Shown piece after piece: positions 60,211 to 64,000 of a stretch of DNA of 64,000 bases. Each line of letters starts with the position of its first letter. The stretch's first letter is position 1. Source of the stretch: Halobacillus naozhouensis. Its GTDB lineage: Bacteria > Bacillota > Bacilli > Bacillales > Halobacillaceae. Under the pieces are notes generated by a model. That model was not told the origin of the DNA and did no database searches. It worked only from the letters and a program-made list of their open reading frames with translations. The DNA lies in contig NZ_CP121671.1 of the NCBI RefSeq assembly GCF_029714185.1, positions 1,612,001-1,676,000 of the forward strand. Reading direction: 5' to 3'. A program made the position numbers and the translations under genes.

Positions 60211-60765
60211 ATGAGTCGATCTGTAAAAAAAGAGACATTACTTAAAGTAGCTGAACGGTTATTTTATGAGCACGGATTTCATGGAGTGGGATTGAAGCAA
60301 ATCATCAGTGAAGCGAATGTAGCAACGATGACACTTTATAATCATTTTTCTTCCAAGGACAATTTGGTTGAAGAAGTACTTAAACAGCGGGAAGAAAGCT
60401 ATTGGTCTTATTTGGATTCACATGTAGAAATGGATTCAGATTCCCCATTTATTCTTGCTGTTGAAGCTCATGGTCGTTGGTTAAAAGAACAATCCTACAG
60501 AGGATGTATGTTTTTAAGAGCGATAGAAGATTATGCGGGAACTGATAATGAGATTGAAAACATTGCAAGAGGGCACAAATCCAAATTGCTCAAGTATTTT
60601 CAGCAATTGGCTCAAAGGAAAGGGAAAGATAACGAACGAGATTTAGCTAATCGATTTACATTGCTGCTTGAAGGAACCACTTCCATGACGACATTAATTG
60701 GTGCAGAGAAAGCAACGGAACATTCTATTGCGATGGCGAGGACACTTGTCCAACATACATCGTAA
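60211..60765 (+). CDS. TetR/AcrR-family regulator
   Basis: A 184-residue TetR protein: HTH in LKVAERLFYEHGFHGVGLKQI, ATMTLYNHFSSKDNLVEEV, and a variable ligand domain containing RGCMFLRAIEDY. The ATG follows AAAGGAGAAG. An identical 20-base operator lies in front of this gene and the next, so it represses itself and the MFS exporter and is released by a ligand, perhaps an exported compound. Confidence 0.88.
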   Translation: MSRSVKKETLLKVAERLFYEHGFHGVGLKQIISEANVATMTLYNHFSSKDNLVEEVLKQREESYWSYLDSHVEMDSDSPFILAVEAHGRWLKEQSYRGCMFLRAIEDYAGTDNEIENIARGHKSKLLKYFQQLAQRKGKDNERDLANRFTLLLEGTTSMTTLIGAEKATEHSIAMARTLVQHTS

Positions 60766-60782
60766 TTTTTTTACCTGAAAAT

Positions 60783-60802
60783 TAGAAAGGTCGTTCTATA
60801 TA
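60783..60802 (+). promoter_or_regulatory. TetR operator copy 2 (before the MFS gene)
   Basis: A second exact copy of TAGAAAGGTCGTTCTATATA, 17 bases after the tetR-type stop, shows that the MFS gene can be controlled separately from the regulator. Confidence 0.75.
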
Positions 60803-60824
60803 ATTCAAAGTTAGGATGAATACC

Positions 60825-61982
60825 ATGAAATTTTCAAAATTAGTTTTACCTGGAGTTACGATGGTTGCTGTCACCTATGGATTGGCGAGGTTTAGTTTTG
60901 GTTTGCTTCTCCCCGCGATGAATGGATCACTTGAAATGTCAGAGTTTGTATCAGGGATGATTTCTTCGCTGTTTTATTTAGCCTATTGCTTCACGATCAT
61001 TCTATCCACTGTGATCACGACAAAAGAAGGGCCAAGAAGGATGATTATCTCAGCTGGACTGTCAGCCTTTGCTGGATTGCTGTTGATAGGTATCACTCCA
61101 AATGTATGGGTGCTTGCGTTAGGAGTATTATTGGCTGGAGGAAGCACAGGTTTGATATCTCCACCTTATGGCGCGGCTATATCGCTTTGGATTAAAGAGG
61201 ATAAACAAGGGAAGGCGAATACATGGATCAATTCAGGAACAAGTTTTGGCATTGTCCTTTCTGGAGTAGGAGCGATTTTATTAACACCAAATTGGAGATT
61301 GACCTATTTGATCTATGCTATCTTGACGTTGCTGGTATTGATATGGAATTTCAGAGCGATTCCGAAAGACGGGGCGATTTCGAGTTTGATGTTTAAAAAA
61401 GGAAACCTCTCTATACGAGGAGTAAAAGGATCGATCCCTTTAATTTTTGCATCTCTAACCCTGGGAGTTTCCACAGCGGCCTTTTGGACATTTTCCAGAT
61501 CTTTTATTGAAGCGGCTGGTGATTATAGTGATTGGCAGCTTTCTGGATTTTGGGTCATTATAGGACTATTTGGTGTGCTAGGAGGATTTTCTGGTTCTCT
61601 AGTTGAAAAGGGGGGCTTGTCTTTAGCTTATAAATTGGGGAGTTTGTCGATTGCTTCATCATCGATCATTCTATCTTTTACACCTGGAAATTTGGTAATG
61701 ACGTACTTATCGGCTGGACTCTTCGGTTGTTCCTATATATTCTTGACCGGAGTACTTCTTGTCTGGGGAATCCGTGTATTTATTACGAATGCATCATTAG
61801 GTATTGGCGTTCCCTTTTTACTTTTGGCGGTGGGACAAGTCATAGGTTCATTACTCGCTGGATTGTTTATTGGAATATGGGGCTATGTTACTTCTTTTAT
61901 ACTTTTTGGATTAGTTGGCATGGTGGCTACCCTTATAGGCCCAAAAAAGAGAAACAAGAAAGTGATTAAACACACACAATAA
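60825..61982 (+). CDS. YbfB/YjiJ-family MFS transporter
   Basis: A 385-residue, 12-segment MFS protein of the YbfB/YjiJ group: VTYGLARFSFGLLLPAM near the N-terminus and GGSTGLISPPYGAAIS in segment 4. I prefer the ATG at 60825 because the one at 60816 abuts the AGG of the ribosome site. Regulated with the TetR gene through identical operators. The substrate is unknown. The region 61983-62258 shows no gene. Confidence 0.82.
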   Translation: MKFSKLVLPGVTMVAVTYGLARFSFGLLLPAMNGSLEMSEFVSGMISSLFYLAYCFTIILSTVITTKEGPRRMIISAGLSAFAGLLLIGITPNVWVLALGVLLAGGSTGLISPPYGAAISLWIKEDKQGKANTWINSGTSFGIVLSGVGAILLTPNWRLTYLIYAILTLLVLIWNFRAIPKDGAISSLMFKKGNLSIRGVKGSIPLIFASLTLGVSTAAFWTFSRSFIEAAGDYSDWQLSGFWVIIGLFGVLGGFSGSLVEKGGLSLAYKLGSLSIASSSIILSFTPGNLVMTYLSAGLFGCSYIFLTGVLLVWGIRVFITNASLGIGVPFLLLAVGQVIGSLLAGLFIGIWGYVTSFILFGLVGMVATLIGPKKRNKKVIKHTQ

Positions 61983-62258
61983 AACAATATGAATGCACAA
62001 ATGGTTTTTAAAATAATTGGCTGGTAAAGACTTGATTTTAAGACCTAGATATCAGTGTTTACTGAGCTAATTCAATTGAGTAATACACTTTTAAGAAAAG
62101 GACAGACCTTTGAGTACATATATTTTTTTGGAACTACCCGATAAATATACTCTCAGGTTAAAAGAAATGCTGCTTTCGTTTATAAGTTAGATCTTATGTG
62201 CCGTTTTTATCATAGTTATACGCTTCAGGGGGATACTTTTAAAAAGGAGGTGGTTTCA

Positions 62259-62531
62259 ATGGATATGGTGCTTATTTTTTTGTTATTAGCAACAGTTGCT
62301 CCATTTATGTTTATGAATTTGAAGAAGGTGACACTTGCTGTTATTCAAACGATTCTGCTTGTAGGCATGTGGGTTTACTATTTTCAAGCGTTATTCGTTG
62401 AAGCGCCTGCAGTACTCTCCTTCCCATGGTTAATGTTCTACCTAGGGCTTATCCTTTCAGAAGTGGCCTGGGTCATGATGATCATTAATGTAGTTCATTC
62501 AACTACAGAATACAGGAAAAATTATGAATAA
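62259..62531 (+). CDS. Small membrane protein
   Basis: A 90-residue protein with three hydrophobic segments (VLIFLLLATVAPFMFMNLKK, LAVIQTILLVGMWVYYFQAL, WLMFYLGLILSEVAWVMMII). The ATG is 8 bases after AGGAGGTGG; the frame extends further upstream without a ribosome site. Function not recognised. A terminator-like structure follows. Confidence 0.6.
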   Translation: MDMVLIFLLLATVAPFMFMNLKKVTLAVIQTILLVGMWVYYFQALFVEAPAVLSFPWLMFYLGLILSEVAWVMMIINVVHSTTEYRKNYE

Positions 62532-62561
62532 AAGAGAAGCCTCTTCTTTTCTGAACTACAT

Positions 62562-62610
62562 CCCGAATAATGGAAACTTCTAAAAAGGAAGCGCCTCTAT
62601 TCGGGTTTTT
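62562..62610 (+). terminator. Terminator after the small membrane gene
   Basis: CCCGAATA (62562-62569) pairs with TATTCGGG (62598-62605), followed by five T residues. The gap 62532-62982 has no gene. Confidence 0.65.
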
Positions 62611-62822
62611 GTCTAAATGGATAAAAAGTCTGAGTAATTGATTTCGTGAAGAGGGGAAGTATGAGTTGCTATGCTGGAAAACTAAAGAGCAGATAACTAT
62701 GTATTACTTTTCAAATTATTATTCTCAGTTTATGCAAGGTATTTAAAGAATTGTGAAGAAATGTACTTAAGCTGACGTTGCAGGTTAGTTGAACAAGTTA
62801 TAAATTGAATAATTTAAGGTTA

Positions 62823-62861
62823 TAGAGCATTTCTGTGTAATGAGGAATGTTCTTTTTTTTT
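62823..62861 (+). terminator. Orphan terminator-like hairpin
   Basis: AGAGCATT pairs with AATGTTCT (one G-U) and is followed by nine T residues, but no gene ends nearby. It may terminate an unrecognised small transcript in 62620-62820. Confidence 0.5.
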
Positions 62862-62932
62862 GTCTAAAATTAAGTGTACATTCCATAAGGATAAAAACAT
62901 AACCTTAATCGAAAATTATTTATTGATAATCG

Positions 62933-62963
62933 ATAAATTACGTGTTAAGATCAAATTTATAAT
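62933..62963 (+). promoter_or_regulatory. Promoter of the yoaS-yozG pair
   Basis: TTGATA (62933-62938) and TATAAT (62958-62963) are 19 bases apart, somewhat long. TTATTGAT and ATCAATAA flank the promoter as inverted repeats and may be the binding site of the YozG-like repressor. Confidence 0.45.
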
Positions 62964-62982
62964 CAATAAGTGAGGTGCTTTT

Positions 62983-63465
62983 ATGAAACGAGGATCAACA
63001 CTCTTTTTAAGGATAGCTGTTATCCTTATTGGAATCCCAATTCTTGCTCTGTGCATATTTGTGGTTCCTGAGATAGCGAATTTTGCAGCAGAATTATATC
63101 CAGATATGGCTTATATGAACTATCTCGTTTTAATCGATTTGTATGCAGCGGCGATACCTTTTTACTTTGCTCTGTATCAAGCTTTTAAACTTTTAAGCTA
63201 TATTGACAAGAACAAAGCTTTTTCAGATTTATCTGTAAGTGCTTTAAAGAATATAAAATACTGTGCCATCACAATCAGTATTTTGTATGTGGTAGGCATG
63301 CCGCTCTTTTATCTCATTGCGGAGCGAGATGACGCCCCAGGTATCATAGTACTCGGAATGATCATTATTTTTGCTTCATTGGTGATTGCAGTCTTTGCTG
63401 CTCTTCTTCAAAAGCTATTAAAAAATGCCATAGATATAAAATCAGAAAATGATCTAACGGTCTGA
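62983..63465 (+). CDS. YoaS-like DUF2975 membrane protein
   Basis: A 160-residue protein with four membrane segments (RIAVILIGIPILALCIFVVP, LIDLYAAAIPFYFALYQAF, AITISILYVVGMPLFYLIA, LGMIIIFASLVIAVFAALLQ), typical of DUF2975. The ATG follows GTGAGGTGC. It pairs with a small Cro/CI-type regulator, as yoaS and yozG do in B. subtilis. The function of the pair is unknown. Confidence 0.85.
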   Translation: MKRGSTLFLRIAVILIGIPILALCIFVVPEIANFAAELYPDMAYMNYLVLIDLYAAAIPFYFALYQAFKLLSYIDKNKAFSDLSVSALKNIKYCAITISILYVVGMPLFYLIAERDDAPGIIVLGMIIIFASLVIAVFAALLQKLLKNAIDIKSENDLTV

Positions 63466-63475
63466 GGTGAAAACA

Positions 63476-63700
63476 ATGGCGATTATAATCAATATTGATG
63501 TGATGTTGGCTAAAAGGAAAATGAGCGTAACAGAACTTTCGGAGAAGGTTGGAATAACGATGGCTAACCTTTCTATATTGAAAAATGGGAAGGCAAAAGC
63601 GATTCGATTTTCAACTTTAGAATCAATTTGTAAAGCCTTAGAATGTCAACCCGGAGATATTTTGGAATACCGTAATGATGAAGACACCCAAGATAATTAA
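63476..63700 (+). CDS. YozG-like Cro/CI-family HTH regulator
   Basis: A 74-residue Xre-type DNA-binding protein: INIDVMLAKRKMSVTELSEK, VGITMANLSILKNGKAKAIR, FSTLESICKALECQPGDILEY. This is the compact YozG/YozF class. The ATG is 5-6 bases after GAGGTGA and 10 bases after the DUF2975 stop. It probably represses its own operon. Confidence 0.88.
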   Translation: MAIIINIDVMLAKRKMSVTELSEKVGITMANLSILKNGKAKAIRFSTLESICKALECQPGDILEYRNDEDTQDN

Positions 63701-63716
63701 AGGGGGGTAACATGGA

Positions 63717-64000
63717 ATGAGATTGCTAAAACAACTCGTTCGTTTCGGTTGGGAGCAGGCACTATCATGCTTGTTTCCTGTCGTTATTTTTATCTCTTTG
63801 GCTGTTACAGAAATCATGCCACTCCCCGTCCTGCCACGGTATGACTGGCTGCTCATCATCTGCCTTCTGATGCAGTGGTGGATGGTGCGTTCTGGGCTTG
63901 AAACCCGGGATGAACTCAAGGTTATTACAGTATTTCACCTGATTGGGCTTGCTCTTGAACTTTTTAAGGTACATATGGGCTCCTGGTCGTATCCGGAAGA
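63717..64000 (+). CDS. DUF817 membrane protein (3' end outside window)
   Basis: The first 94 codons of a DUF817 integral membrane protein. Visible are the N-terminal LLKQLVRFGWEQALSCLFPV, two membrane segments and the family motif FKVHMGSWSYPE at the window edge. The ATG at 63717 lies 6-8 bases after AAGGGGGGT; the ATG at 63712 is followed at once by a stop. Function unknown. Confidence 0.8.
   Translation, partial: MRLLKQLVRFGWEQALSCLFPVVIFISLAVTEIMPLPVLPRYDWLLIICLLMQWWMVRSGLETRDELKVITVFHLIGLALELFKVHMGSWSYPE

Noticed and set aside
1..64000. CRISPR arrays, insertion sequences, rRNA and T-box or metabolite riboswitches
   Set aside because: I looked for regular repeat-spacer patterns, transposase genes, rRNA-like stretches and conserved riboswitch cores and saw none. 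The only regular tandem repeat is the 21-bp array at 18106-18210, which has no unique spacers.

Overview
The window reads as chromosomal DNA of a low-to-mid GC, spore-forming Bacillaceae bacterium, probably a moderately halophilic Halobacillus-like species. That placement is inferred from gene content: a manganese-type pyrophosphatase, a thermolysin-family protease, YoaS/YozG, YisL and YkoS-type proteins, a PBP3-type lipoprotein, a BclA-like protein, strong AGGAGG ribosome sites, and TTG/GTG starts. No rRNA, tRNA, CRISPR array, insertion sequence or integrase was seen.

Layout. 1-6.4 kb: a GntR regulator and a five-gene sugar-acid operon (metallohydrolase, DgaE-type ammonia lyase, DgaF-type aldolase, PfkB kinase, GntP permease), apparently for a glucosaminate-like compound. 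6.7-18 kb: a complete C-P lyase and phosphonate uptake locus (phnF, phnGHIJKML, a PHP phosphoesterase, phnDCE1E2), preceded by Pho-box-like repeats and a perfect 16-bp palindrome. 18-20.1 kb: an antibiotic-resistance type ABC-F gene behind a four-segment attenuator with a three-codon leader ORF. 20.2-20.5 kb: a type I toxin-antitoxin module. 20.7-30.3 kb: a DUF3231 protein, an old yellow enzyme, a PadR/HAAS pair, a Tat-exported GMC dehydrogenase with its own tatA-tatC, a MerR-like coiled-coil protein and a BclA-like protein. 30.4-48.2 kb: housekeeping and envelope genes (penicillin acylase family, PBP3-like, a second RsgA-type GTPase behind a possible translational attenuator, acyl-CoA ligase, tartrate/malate dehydrogenase, MFS exporter, M4 protease, nucleoside hydrolase). 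48.4-48.6 kb: a second type I toxin-antitoxin module. 48.9-55.7 kb: a tightly overlapped seven-gene operon for a dTDP-4-amino-4,6-dideoxyhexose (Fuc4NAc-like) and its transfer to the cell surface. 55.8-64 kb: fabI, amine oxidase, DedA, ppaC, a TetR/MFS pair with identical operators, yoaS/yozG and the start of a DUF817 gene.

How it works together. The two catabolic operons draw C, N and P from amino sugar acids and phosphonates. The glycan operon contains everything from glucose-1-phosphate to an extracytoplasmic glycosyltransferase. The most interesting signals are the RNA-level devices: two attenuators with upstream ORFs and two toxin-antisense pairs, all readable directly from base pairing in the sequence.
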